Source: CAZVEE01 sp964625525 | GTDB taxonomy: Bacteria; Pseudomonadota; Alphaproteobacteria; JAJFIK01 | Direction of reading: 5' to 3' | DNA length: 64,000 nt | Assembly: GCA_964625525.1 (NCBI GenBank) | Contig: CAZVEE010000010.1 | Span: forward strand, 1 to 64,000 | Shown: in pieces, positions 45,586 through 54,787 of the stretch | Layout: every line of letters begins with the position of its first letter | How positions within the stretch are numbered: position 1 is the stretch's first letter | Translations under genes and position numbers: made by a program | The notes under the pieces: model-generated | The model's input: only the letters and a program-made list of their open reading frames with translations | The model's database searches: none | Told to the model about the DNA's origin: nothing

Positions 45586-46746
45586 ATGGCGAACGGTGAG
45601 ATCAAATTCAACGATGATTTGTTGATGAATGCTGGCGATCAGGAGACAGCACGAGAGTCCTTCCCATCGCTGGAGTTCGCGCTGATTTTTCCGGACTTGC
45701 AAGAGGCGTTTGAGGAGATCGACGCCAAAGCCAATGCGGCGAAAGCGTCCACTATTTTTTGGGGGCGCATGGCCGTTGTGCTGGCGTTTTTTGCCCTTGC
45801 CGTTGCCGCCATCGAGACGGTGTATCACGACGCGTTGAAGGGGGCGCTGATCTCGGGCGTTGATGTGTCGTGGGGCAAAGCGCTGGTGATTGCAGCCGGT
45901 ATTGCCGGGGTCATCAGTATCGTGATCAGTGCTTTGGGTCTTTTCTTCGGGGCGTCCAAAGCATCTTGGCTGCGCTATCGCTTTTTAGGGGAGCGGCTGC
46001 GCCAACTGCACTTTCAGACACTGATCATGCTGTATCCCCAGCTTGAGGCCGCGGTCGAGGGCGGCGAGGCGGAGCGGGAGGCTTTTGACCATCAGCGGCG
46101 CGCGGCTTTGGCATTGATGCAGCGTGAAGTGATCGGCCGGCGTGACACCGCCTTTGAAATAGCGACCCAAGACGACACCGCCCAGAAAGCCTGGCTTTCC
46201 TCCTCATCGAAGCCGGTCATCACTGGCGGGACACCCGCCTTCGATGCCTTCTGCGATGCCTACCGGGTTCTTCGCATCGATCACCAGATACGCTATGCGG
46301 ACTACAAACTCGACGGGGGCTCATTTTTTGGGGCGAATACGCCCTATCGCCAAAAGCAGCTTCTCAACGGTCTCACGGTGCTCGCCGTGATTTATGTGTT
46401 TGCTGTGCATCTGGCTGTGTTGGCGAAAACCATCTTCGGGTTCGACTGGTTTCCCGTGGACCTATTCGGTTTGTCAATCGGGGAAAGAGAAGTGCATGTC
46501 AGTGTGGTGATCGTGGCGCTGTTCGCACTGGCACTGCGGGCCTTTGAGGGAGGCTTGCGGCCGGAGGCAGAGTTGGAGCGCTATCGTCAGTACCGCTCTT
46601 ACCTCAAACTGTTGCAGCAGCGCTTCTTAGACGACAAAGCACCGCCAGCGCAGAAAGTGGCGGTGATGCACGATTTGGAAGAGTTGACCTATGCGGAGAT
46701 GGTCACCTTCCTGCGCACCAATGACGAGGCGAGCTATGTTATGTGA
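45586..46746 (+). CDS. Four-TM membrane protein with two SLATT-like units
   Basis: 386 residues from ATG 45586 (AGGGGG upstream). TM segments lie at about 58-78, 98-122, 260-282 and 302-320. After the second and the fourth come charged, aromatic-rich helices: SWLRYRFLGERLRQLHFQTL (127-146) and ELERYRQYRSYLKLLQQRF (329-347). The WLRYRFxxERLR pattern after two TM helices is what I recall for SLATT/DUF4231-type domains, which accompany nucleotide-second-messenger and TIR conflict systems as predicted pore-formers. Divergent from the TIR-STAND gene across 174 bases, with the same flanking repeats, so the two likely form one module. Function inferred. Confidence 0.72.
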   Translation: MANGEIKFNDDLLMNAGDQETARESFPSLEFALIFPDLQEAFEEIDAKANAAKASTIFWGRMAVVLAFFALAVAAIETVYHDALKGALISGVDVSWGKALVIAAGIAGVISIVISALGLFFGASKASWLRYRFLGERLRQLHFQTLIMLYPQLEAAVEGGEAEREAFDHQRRAALALMQREVIGRRDTAFEIATQDDTAQKAWLSSSSKPVITGGTPAFDAFCDAYRVLRIDHQIRYADYKLDGGSFFGANTPYRQKQLLNGLTVLAVIYVFAVHLAVLAKTIFGFDWFPVDLFGLSIGEREVHVSVVIVALFALALRAFEGGLRPEAELERYRQYRSYLKLLQQRFLDDKAPPAQKVAVMHDLEELTYAEMVTFLRTNDEASYVM

Positions 46747-46836
46747 GGGGCCTGAGCGCTTTCAGGACAAGGGCGTGCCCTGGCCCGCCCGAAAAGCCGG
46801 GATCACCCCGAAGCCGCGACCATCCCAAAGACGAGA

Positions 46837-46868
46837 CCGTTTCAATGATCTGGTTTTCATTGAAACGG
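46837..46868. repeat. Right copy of the 26-bp flanking repeat, extended to an 11-bp perfect inverted repeat
   Basis: The 26-mer at 46837-46862 repeats the one at 42206. In this copy CCGTTTCAATG (46837-46847) also pairs with CATTGAAACGG (46858-46868) around a 10-base loop. The left copy lacks that second arm (it diverges into CAATGGGCCGG). The stem lies three bases from the stop codon of the acyl-CoA synthetase gene, so it could also act as a terminator-like hairpin. Confidence 0.8.
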
Positions 46869-46870
46869 CT

Positions 46871-49582
46871 CTAGGCCTGAAGCGGCAGCACCACTTCCAC
46901 CAGGCTCGCATCGCCGGGAACGGCGGTGCGGGTGAAGCCCAGCTCGGTACACATGGCGAGCATGGCGCGGTTGTCCCGTTGCACATCGCCATAAAGCTCT
47001 TTCACACCGATGGCTCGGGCGTGATCAATGATGGCCTGCATCAGGGTGAAGCCGAGGCCCACGCCCTTGCGGTCGCTGCGCACCAGCACGGCATATTCCG
47101 CCCGGTCGAAGTCCGGATCGGCGTTGAGACGCACCATGGCTTGAATGGTGGGGGCGGCGCCCTCCATGGCGGCATCGTCCGGCGCCAAGGCGACAAAGGC
47201 CATTTCCCGATCATAGTCGATCTGGGTGAGGCGGGCGGCCAGGCTGCGCGGCACGTGTTTGAGGGCTGAGAAAAACCGCATGCGGATGTCATGGGCATCG
47301 CAGCGTTCGATCATGGCCACCACCTGCGGCTCGTCTTCCGGGCGAATGGGGCGCAGGGTATAGCTGCGCCCATCCCGGTCTGAAATCTGGCGTTCCAGAT
47401 GGCGTGGATAGGGGGCGATCGCAAAGCGGCTTGCGCCGTCCGCCGGCATATCTTTCGAGGCTTCTGCCGGTGCGACACGCACGCGCGCATCAAGCGCCAG
47501 CACCCCATGCCGATCGGCCCACAAAGGGTTGATATCCAGCTCGCGCAATTCCGGCAGGTCGGCGGCCAGTTCCCCAAGCCGCATGATGGTGGTGGCGATG
47601 GCATCAAGATCAGCAGCTGCCTTGTCACGATACCCTTTCAGCAGACGGAACACGCGCGTGCGGGTGATCAGGTCCCGCGCCAAAGTGGCATTGAGCGGCG
47701 GCAACCCCATGGCTTTGTCATCCAGCACCTCCACGGCGGTGCCGCCATGGCCGAACAGCACCACGGGCCCGAAAGTGTCGTCCACGGTGAGCCCGGCAAT
47801 GAGTTCGATGGCGCCCGGCCGCTCGGCCATGGGTTGCACGGTGAAACCATCAAGGCGGGCCATCGGATTGTAGTCGCGCGCCCGGGCCCGCATGGTGCCA
47901 GCGGCCGCGCGCACCGCGTCAGCATCTTTCAGCGACAGCGCCACTCCGCCCACGTCTGTTTTGTGGGTAATGTCCGGAGACAGAATTTTCAGGGCCACCG
48001 GATAGCCGATGGCATCGGCATGGTCCACGGCCTGTTCGACGCTGCTGGCAATGCGGGTATCCACGGTGGGAATGCCGTAATGCTGCAAGAGGGCTTTGGA
48101 CTCTGGCTCGGTGAGTATCTCCCGCTCCTCGGCCAGGGCCTGGGCGACAAGGGCCTTGGCTGCTTTTCGACCCGCCTCCGGCACCGAGACGCTGGGTGGC
48201 GGCGTTTCCATGAGCAAGGTCTGATTGCGTTCAAAGCGGACGATGTGCATGAAGCCACGGACCGCTTGGTCCGGCGTTGGATAGGTGGGAATGCCGTGAT
48301 CACGAAACAGCGTGCGGGCCTCCACGGCGCTATCCTCGCCCAGCCAGGACGTGAACACGGGCACGCGACTGGTGGCCGCCGCCGTGGCCGTGGCGCGGGC
48401 GGCATCCACGCTGTCGGCAACGGCGACCGGACAATTCAGCACCAGGATCGTATCAACTCCCGGATCGTTCAGCACGGCAGTCATAGCGTCTGCATAGCGC
48501 TCGCCCGGCGCATCACCGATCAGGTCCACCGGGTTGTTATGCGACCAGGTGCGCGGCAGGACGGCGTTCAGCGCGTCAAGCGTTTCCGGCGCCAGGTCCG
48601 CCAAGCGACCGCCGTCATCAAGGAGTTGATCTGTTGCCAGAACACCAAGCCCACCGCCATTGGAAATGATCGCCATGCGATCACCGCGGATGCGAGGCCG
48701 GGTGGCCAGCGTGGCCACCGCGTCGAAGAGTTCTTCCAGCGACCCCACCCGCAACATGCCCGCGCGCCGGAACGCGGCCGTGTACACATCATCCGCCCCC
48801 GCCAGGGCGCCCGTATGGGAGGCGGCGGCCTTGGCGGCCTCCGCATGGCGCCCGGCCTTGACCACAATCACGGGTTTGACACGGGATGCGGCGCGGGCAG
48901 CGGACATGAATTTGCGCGCCGCCGTCACATTTTCCACATAGAGCAAGATGGAATCCGTCTGCGGATCGCGCGCCAGATAATCGAGCAAATCGCCGAAATC
49001 CACATCCGCCATGCCGCCGAGCGACACCATGTGGGAAAAGCCGATTCCCCGCGCCGTGGCCCAGTCTAGCACCGAGGTGATGATTGCCCCTGATTGCGAC
49101 AAAAACGCAATATGGCCCGGGCGCGGGTGGCGATGGGCGAAGCTGGCATTGAGGCCGTGCCCCGGGACCATCAAGCCGACACAGTTAGGCCCCAGCACCC
49201 GCAGCAGATGCGGCCGCGCCGCTTGGAGAATCCGGTCCTGCAACGCCAACCCCGCCGTCCCCAGTTCGGCAAAACCAGCGGAAATGACAATGGCGGCTTT
49301 GGTGCCGCGCTCCCCCAGGGCGGTGATGATATCCGGAATGGTGTCAGGCGGTGTGCAGATGACCGCCAGGTCAGGGCTTCGCGGCAGGCTGGCCACATCG
49401 CGATACGCCTGTACTCCGGCGATTTCATCGGCGCTCGGATGAACCATCATCACCGGTCCCTCAAGGCCAGCGGACAGCAGGTTCTGCGCGATGGTGGCGC
49501 CCACCGATTGCGGGCGCCGGCTGGCGCCGATCAAGGCCACGGCGGCGGGGTGGAACAGGTGATTGAGATTGCGGATGCTCAT
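46871..49582 (-). CDS. Acyl-CoA synthetase (NDP-forming) fused to a GNAT acetyltransferase (PatZ/YfiQ type)
   Basis: 903 residues. Order: CoA-binding domain (AVALIGASRRPQSVG at the start), succinyl-CoA-synthetase-like domains (ASHTGALAGADDVY, with the phospho-His equivalent), ATP-grasp (GYPVALKILSPDITHKTDVG, then VLFGHGGTAVEVL), and from about residue 735 a GNAT domain (YTLRPIRPEDEPQ, RSDRKGVGLGFTLMQ). Homologous proteins acetylate lysines of acetyl-CoA synthetase and other enzymes; the synthetase half may be catalytic or only regulatory. It borders the right repeat of the TIR/SLATT-like module. Confidence 0.92.
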   Translation of the reverse strand: MSIRNLNHLFHPAAVALIGASRRPQSVGATIAQNLLSAGLEGPVMMVHPSADEIAGVQAYRDVASLPRSPDLAVICTPPDTIPDIITALGERGTKAAIVISAGFAELGTAGLALQDRILQAARPHLLRVLGPNCVGLMVPGHGLNASFAHRHPRPGHIAFLSQSGAIITSVLDWATARGIGFSHMVSLGGMADVDFGDLLDYLARDPQTDSILLYVENVTAARKFMSAARAASRVKPVIVVKAGRHAEAAKAAASHTGALAGADDVYTAAFRRAGMLRVGSLEELFDAVATLATRPRIRGDRMAIISNGGGLGVLATDQLLDDGGRLADLAPETLDALNAVLPRTWSHNNPVDLIGDAPGERYADAMTAVLNDPGVDTILVLNCPVAVADSVDAARATATAAATSRVPVFTSWLGEDSAVEARTLFRDHGIPTYPTPDQAVRGFMHIVRFERNQTLLMETPPPSVSVPEAGRKAAKALVAQALAEEREILTEPESKALLQHYGIPTVDTRIASSVEQAVDHADAIGYPVALKILSPDITHKTDVGGVALSLKDADAVRAAAGTMRARARDYNPMARLDGFTVQPMAERPGAIELIAGLTVDDTFGPVVLFGHGGTAVEVLDDKAMGLPPLNATLARDLITRTRVFRLLKGYRDKAAADLDAIATTIMRLGELAADLPELRELDINPLWADRHGVLALDARVRVAPAEASKDMPADGASRFAIAPYPRHLERQISDRDGRSYTLRPIRPEDEPQVVAMIERCDAHDIRMRFFSALKHVPRSLAARLTQIDYDREMAFVALAPDDAAMEGAAPTIQAMVRLNADPDFDRAEYAVLVRSDRKGVGLGFTLMQAIIDHARAIGVKELYGDVQRDNRAMLAMCTELGFTRTAVPGDASLVEVVLPLQA

Positions 49583-49820
49583 CAGGTCTTCCAGCCTTTG
49601 AGAAGGGCGGCCTAGACTATGTATCTATATGCGCGGGGCCTATGGCGCGTCGGGTCCGGACCTGTCCGGCCCGGATGATCCGTATTCCCCTAAACTGCAT
49701 CCTTGGCTCTGCCAAGCGGTTTTCACCGCTGTCTTGATGCGCTACAACACCGGCCGTGTCCTTGGGGGGATTCACCGCAACGCGGGCGACATGCACCGCT
49801 GATTTATGCAGGAGGCGGAC

Positions 49821-52562
49821 ATGTCTCGCGTTCAGGACACTTCGCATGCTTCGGCGCATGACCGGTTTTCGGCGCATGACCGGTTTGTGGCCGATGCGGC
49901 CCCGGGGGCGCCCGCCGAGGTTGGGCTATCGACGGCTCAGGCGGAAGCTCTGCTCGCGGAGGTAGGGCCCAATACTTTGCCCGAGCCGCAGGACCCGGGT
50001 CTGATCCTGATTTTCCTGCGCCAGTTTCTCAGCCCGTTCATTTACATTCTGATCGTGGCAGCGGCGGTGTCACTGCTGGTGGGGCAATTGCCCAGCGCGG
50101 TCTTCATTATCGCCGTGCTCCTCATCAATGCCTCTATCGGGACGGTGCAGGAATACTCCGCGCAGGCGTCGGCCTCGGCTTTGCGCAACATGGTGCGTGG
50201 CATCGCCCATGTCATCCGCGACGGCACGCCCCAAACCATTGCGGTGGAGGCCATCGTGCCGGGCGATCTGGTGATGATCGCTTCTGGCGATAAGGTGCCC
50301 GCCGATATCCGCCTGATTGAAACGCGCAATCTGGCGGCGGACGAGTCTATGCTGACGGGTGAGTCCTATGCGGTGACTAAGAATGCCGAGGCGGCCGTGG
50401 CTCCGGACGCGCCCTTGGCCGAACGCTTTGATCGCTGTTTTGCTGGCTCTATCATCACCCAGGGGCGCGGCCAGGGGGTGGTGACGGCCACCGGATCCGA
50501 TACGGAAATCGGCCGCATCGCCCATCATGTCAGCCGAGAGCGCATCTCTGAGCCGCCCTTGATGATCCGTATTCGCCGTTTCACCTATCAGGTGTCGGCG
50601 GCCATTATCGCGGCGATCATTGTGCTGGTGGGGCTCATGCTGGTCATGGGCACATACAGCACCGAAGACATGATGATGATCGGCATTGGTCTCGCGGTGT
50701 CCACCATTCCCGAGGGCTTGCCGGCGGCGTTGACCGTGGCGCTGGCGATCGGCATGCGGCGGATGGCTCAGCACAGCGTGATTATCCGCAAGCTCGTCGC
50801 GGTGGAGGCGTTGGGCTCATGCACCATGATCTGTTCCGACAAAACCGGCACGTTGACGGTCAATGAGTTGACCATCCGGGAAGTGATGCTGCCCGACGGT
50901 TCGGCCTATGAGGTCACCGGCGCGGGCGTCGCCTCGGGAGGGGCGGTGCACGGCGAGCGCTTGGAGCGCCTGCGCACGCTCTGCGTGACGGGTGTACTTG
51001 CCAACGAAAGCTATCTGGATTACGCGGGCGGCGAGTGGGTGTCCGACGGCGACATTGTGGATGTGGCCTTTCTGGTGCTGGCCAAGAAGCTCGGCCTGTC
51101 CTTGCACGAAGTGCGGGACCGGCAGGCGCAGGTGGAGCTGATTCCCTATGAATCGGAGCGCGCGTTCAGCGGCAGTCTGAACCGGGACGGCGACGGCCAC
51201 GCGGTGCTTAATGTCAAGGGCAGTCCGGAGCGTCTCCTGGCCATGTGCTCGCGAATGGCTGGTGATGGCGGGGCAGTGCCCCTGGACCGTGCGGCCATTG
51301 AGGCGCAAGCTGATGCTCTGGCGCGCCGGGGCTATCGCCTCATTGCGCTGGCGCAGCGGGAGGCCCGCACGGAAGGGGCGCAAGATCAGCTTGAGGACAT
51401 GGTCTTTCTGGGCATGGTCGCGATGATCGATCCGGTGCGGCCCGAAGCCCGCGATGCGGTCGCCCGCTGCCGCGCCGGGGGGATCGCCGTGGCCATGGTC
51501 ACCGGCGATCATCCGACCACGGCGCGCGCGATTGCCCAGGATTTGGACCTGTGCGGTCCGGATGACCCGGTGGTCACCGGCGCCATGATCCGCGAGGCGG
51601 AGGGGCAGGGAGCCGGGGCGGTGGATGCGCTGATCCGCCCGGCTCGTGTTTTTGCCCGCATCGAGCCCACGCAAAAGGAACGCATCGTCTCCAGTTTCAT
51701 GGGCGCGGGCCATTTCGTGGCCGTCACCGGCGACGGGGTGAACGATGCGCCCGCCATGCGCCGGGCCAATGCGGGCGTGGCCATGGGGAAGACCGGCACC
51801 GATGTGGCCCGCGAGGCCGCTGATCTGATCATCACGGATGATAACTTCGCCTCGATCGTCGATGGGGTGGAGCAGGGACGCATTGTGTACGCCAATATCC
51901 GCAAGGTGATCGCATTGTTGATCGCCACCGGCTTTTCCGCGCTGCTGCTGTTTTTCCTTACCGTTTTGGCGGGCCTGCCCATGCCCATGATCGCGGTGCA
52001 GTTGCTGTGGCTCAATCTGGTGGCGAATGGGGTGCAGGACGTGGCGCTGGCGTTCGAGCCCGGCGAAGGGGGCGAGTTGAGCAAGCCGCCGCGCAAACCC
52101 TCCGAACCCATTTTCGAGCATCACATTATCGGTCATGTGCTGGTCACCGGCACGACCATGGGGCTGCTCGCCTTCCTTGTGTATAGCTATCTGCTGCAAA
52201 GCGGCACGGATCTGGAGATGGCGCGCAATCTGACGTTGATGCTGATGGTCCTGTTCGGGAATATTCACGCGCTCAGCAGCCGGTCTGAAACGCGCTCGCT
52301 GTTCCAGATCCGCTTTTTCGCCAACCCGTTCCTGGTGCTGGCCGTGCCGGGGGCGCAGCTGCTTCATATTGGCGCCACTTACATGCCGGGGCTGAGGGAT
52401 GTGCTGGAGCTACAGCCCATTTCCCTGCGCCAGTGGCTGACCTTGTTGGGAGTGGCGATGATCCTGTTCGCGGTGGAAGAGGCCCATAAGATGTGGTTGC
52501 GCCACCAGGAGCGGCGGCGCAGGGGGATGCCTGCCGCGGAAGGTCCTAGTCTTAGGGTTTAG
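49821..52562 (+). CDS. P2-type cation-transporting ATPase
   Basis: 913 residues from ATG 49821, which has AGGAGG upstream (the ATG at 49806 has none). The N-terminal cation-ATPase domain is followed by the actuator TGES (LTGESYAVTK), the M4 motif IPEGLP (PEGLP 297-301), the phosphorylation site CSDKTGTLT (Asp340), MVTGDHPTTA and VTGDGVNDAPA. PEGL in M4 marks the P2 subgroup that transports Ca2+ or monovalent Na+/K+. Which ion cannot be told without M5/M6 alignment. It transports the ion out of the cytoplasm using ATP. Located at the inner membrane. Confidence 0.92.
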   Translation: MSRVQDTSHASAHDRFSAHDRFVADAAPGAPAEVGLSTAQAEALLAEVGPNTLPEPQDPGLILIFLRQFLSPFIYILIVAAAVSLLVGQLPSAVFIIAVLLINASIGTVQEYSAQASASALRNMVRGIAHVIRDGTPQTIAVEAIVPGDLVMIASGDKVPADIRLIETRNLAADESMLTGESYAVTKNAEAAVAPDAPLAERFDRCFAGSIITQGRGQGVVTATGSDTEIGRIAHHVSRERISEPPLMIRIRRFTYQVSAAIIAAIIVLVGLMLVMGTYSTEDMMMIGIGLAVSTIPEGLPAALTVALAIGMRRMAQHSVIIRKLVAVEALGSCTMICSDKTGTLTVNELTIREVMLPDGSAYEVTGAGVASGGAVHGERLERLRTLCVTGVLANESYLDYAGGEWVSDGDIVDVAFLVLAKKLGLSLHEVRDRQAQVELIPYESERAFSGSLNRDGDGHAVLNVKGSPERLLAMCSRMAGDGGAVPLDRAAIEAQADALARRGYRLIALAQREARTEGAQDQLEDMVFLGMVAMIDPVRPEARDAVARCRAGGIAVAMVTGDHPTTARAIAQDLDLCGPDDPVVTGAMIREAEGQGAGAVDALIRPARVFARIEPTQKERIVSSFMGAGHFVAVTGDGVNDAPAMRRANAGVAMGKTGTDVAREAADLIITDDNFASIVDGVEQGRIVYANIRKVIALLIATGFSALLLFFLTVLAGLPMPMIAVQLLWLNLVANGVQDVALAFEPGEGGELSKPPRKPSEPIFEHHIIGHVLVTGTTMGLLAFLVYSYLLQSGTDLEMARNLTLMLMVLFGNIHALSSRSETRSLFQIRFFANPFLVLAVPGAQLLHIGATYMPGLRDVLELQPISLRQWLTLLGVAMILFAVEEAHKMWLRHQERRRRGMPAAEGPSLRV

Positions 52563-52769
52563 GCCTTAGCGTGATGCGACGCGGCCGTGTCCGTTTCGCA
52601 CCATACGGAGCAATTCTAGCGCTGGCGGAGCGTCTTTGACGTGACGCGGGCCTGTCGGATGCGCTACGATCAGAAAGTTAACGGTGAGCCGGGATGATCT
52701 GTATACAGTGGATTGATCACGCGGCGGGAGAGGGGCCCGGGCAGGGCCGCATGTGGGGGCGACGGACTC

Positions 52770-53834
52770 ATGATTGTGACCGGATTGGCTCAGCGTGCCA
52801 GCATGGTGGCGCGCCTTTTGGCATGCGCCGTACTGGCTGTCATATTTCTTTCATATTCGTCCGGATCCGGCGCACTGTTCGGGGCCAGCGCTCTGGCGGC
52901 AACGGAGGCGCCGGCGCGTCTGATCATCCTGGCGCAGGCCGAGGACACGGACACAGCGGCGGGCGATGAGGCCGGGACGCCGGACGCCAGCCCCCCGCAA
53001 GATGAAACCGGAGAGGGGCCGGTCAACGAAGAAGGCCTCCCCGAGGAGGAGGGGCTCCCTGATGAAGAGGGCCTCGCCAATGACGAAGGGCTAGCGGAGG
53101 AAGGCGGCACCGAAGAAGGGGCCGCTGACGAGGACGCCACCGAAGACGCAGCAGCGTCCGACTGGGGCCCGTATGAGCCCATCGTGGAGCTGGTGCGCGC
53201 TGGCGGACCCATCATTGTTATCCTGGCGATCCTGTCAGTGATCAGCCTAGCCATTGTGCTGGTGAAGCTGGTGCAGTTCCGGCTCTGGCGCGTCGGCGAT
53301 CGCAGCTTTGTCAGCCCGGTCGTGGATTTGGTGCGCGCGCATCGCTACGACGATGCCATGGAGCGTCTCGACGAGCGCAGCGCGGTGACGGCACGGGTCA
53401 TGGAGGCGGCCGTGCGCGGCCGCCGCTTGGGCGGGCGCGAGGAAGAGTTGGCGCGCGAAGAAGTGGAGCGTGTGGCCCAAGGCAAGCTTGATGGTTTGGA
53501 GGCAGGCCTGACGCTGCTCAGCCTCATTGCCACGATCAGTCCGCTTCTGGGGCTGCTGGGCACGGTGCTCGGCATGATTGATGCCTTCCAGCAATTGGAA
53601 GGCGCGGGCGACCGGGTGGATCCGGCAATTCTGTCCGGCGGCATCTGGGAAGCGCTGTTGCCCACGGCCGCCGGCCTCAGGGTCGCGATCCCGGCGGCGG
53701 CCTTCTACACCTGGCTGCAGCGCACTGTGGACCGCACCGCCCAGTTCATGGAGGACGGCGCCACGCAAGTGTTCTGTGCCGATCTTTATCAGGAACCGGC
53801 GGCGACGGCGCCGGAGGCCGAGGCGGGCGCCTAG
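52770..53834 (+). CDS. exbB: ExbB/TolQ-like proton channel subunit with an acidic repeat leader
   Basis: 354 residues from ATG 52770; MVARLLAC at 52803 is an alternative start. After a signal-like hydrophobic segment (about 12-44) comes an acidic linker with EEGL-type tandem repeats (GLPEEEGLPDEEGLANDEGL). The C-terminal half is MotA/TolQ/ExbB: TM at about 140-165, then ATISPLLGLLGTVLGMIDAF and LLPTAAGLRVAIPAAAFY, the proton-path helices. Periplasm-side extensions occur in some ExbB proteins, but this one is unusually acidic. It heads the operon exbB-exbD-exbD-tonB that powers outer-membrane receptors. Confidence 0.9.
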   Translation: MIVTGLAQRASMVARLLACAVLAVIFLSYSSGSGALFGASALAATEAPARLIILAQAEDTDTAAGDEAGTPDASPPQDETGEGPVNEEGLPEEEGLPDEEGLANDEGLAEEGGTEEGAADEDATEDAAASDWGPYEPIVELVRAGGPIIVILAILSVISLAIVLVKLVQFRLWRVGDRSFVSPVVDLVRAHRYDDAMERLDERSAVTARVMEAAVRGRRLGGREEELAREEVERVAQGKLDGLEAGLTLLSLIATISPLLGLLGTVLGMIDAFQQLEGAGDRVDPAILSGGIWEALLPTAAGLRVAIPAAAFYTWLQRTVDRTAQFMEDGATQVFCADLYQEPAATAPEAEAGA

Positions 53835-53891
53835 GCGCCTGTGCAAGGTCGGTGATCCAGAGACGAGAGACAGGCTGAGAAGGGGGCTGCC

Positions 53892-54350
53892 ATGCGTCTG
53901 CGCAGACGCTCGACGCCGGTCAGAGTATTGAACATCACGCCACTGATCGACGTGGTGTTCATTCTGCTCGTCTTCTTCATGTTGGCGACCAATTTCGCCC
54001 AATTCCGTTTGATCCGGATCGAAACGCCCCAGGAAACCCGTGTGGTGGATGCGGCGGACGCGGCCATTGTCATCCTGTTGAGCCGCGACGGAACCATGGA
54101 GTTCGACGGCGATCCGGTGAACCCGGAGGCTTTGCCCGAAGCCGTGCTGCGGGTGCTCCAGATCGATCCGGGCCGCACCTTCTTGATCCGCCCCGAACCG
54201 GGCGTGCCGTTGCAAGAGGCGATCAACACCTTTGATGTGGTGCGCGGCGCCGGGGCGGCGGCGGTGTCCTTCTCGCCTCCGCCGGACGCCCCCCTGACCG
54301 GCCGCGCCGGTCCGGGCCAGGCCCCCGTGGTTCTGGGAGGTCAGCCATGA
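53892..54350 (+). CDS. exbD: ExbD/TolR family protein (first copy)
   Basis: 152 residues. NITPLIDVVFILLVFFMLAT (about residues 15-34) is the single ExbD TM helix with the proton-carrying Asp, followed by a periplasmic domain. Overlaps the next gene (ATGA). It works with ExbB and TonB. Its sequence differs clearly from the second copy. Confidence 0.93.
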   Translation: MRLRRRSTPVRVLNITPLIDVVFILLVFFMLATNFAQFRLIRIETPQETRVVDAADAAIVILLSRDGTMEFDGDPVNPEALPEAVLRVLQIDPGRTFLIRPEPGVPLQEAINTFDVVRGAGAAAVSFSPPPDAPLTGRAGPGQAPVVLGGQP

Positions 54351-54787
54351 AGCTTGCCCGTTTCCGTCAACCGCGCGACCTGGTGAACATCACGCCCCTG
54401 ATCGATGTGGTGTTCATCCTCCTGGTCTTTTTCATGCTGGCCGGGGCCATCAAGCGACCGGAAGTCGTGCCTGTCACCCCTCCGGCGTCCCAGGCAGAAG
54501 AGCCGGGCATGGAAGAAGAGTTGATCGTGCTCGTCGGCGCCGACGGGGCGGTCGTGTTCAATGGTCAGTTGATGTCCGATGACAGTGTGCTCATCCGCAC
54601 GGCGGCCCTGTGGCTGCTCTATCATCCGGACTCTGCCATTCAGCTCAAAGCCGATGCCGATGCGGAAGCCGCCCGGGTGATCGAGGTGATGGAACGCCTG
54701 CGTGATGCCGGGGCGCGGTCTTTGGTGCTGCTGACCGTCGGAGGGGAGGGGGCGAGCCTCGCTCCGGGCGACGAGGTCGCGCCATGA
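54347..54787 (+). CDS. exbD: ExbD/TolR family protein (second copy)
   Basis: 146 residues with the same NITPLIDVVFILLVFFMLAG helix and its Asp. The periplasmic part diverges from the first copy, so the two probably form a heteromeric complex. It overlaps both neighbours by four bases, which supports translational coupling through to tonB. Confidence 0.93.
   Translation: MKLARFRQPRDLVNITPLIDVVFILLVFFMLAGAIKRPEVVPVTPPASQAEEPGMEEELIVLVGADGAVVFNGQLMSDDSVLIRTAALWLLYHPDSAIQLKADADAEAARVIEVMERLRDAGARSLVLLTVGGEGASLAPGDEVAP

Noticed and set aside
47399..49069. 556-codon plus-strand frame
   Set aside because: Antisense shadow of the acyl-CoA synthetase/GNAT fusion, with no domain.
50817..52367. 516-codon minus-strand frame
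   Set aside because: Antisense shadow of the P-type ATPase; no recognisable motif and unusual His/Gln content.
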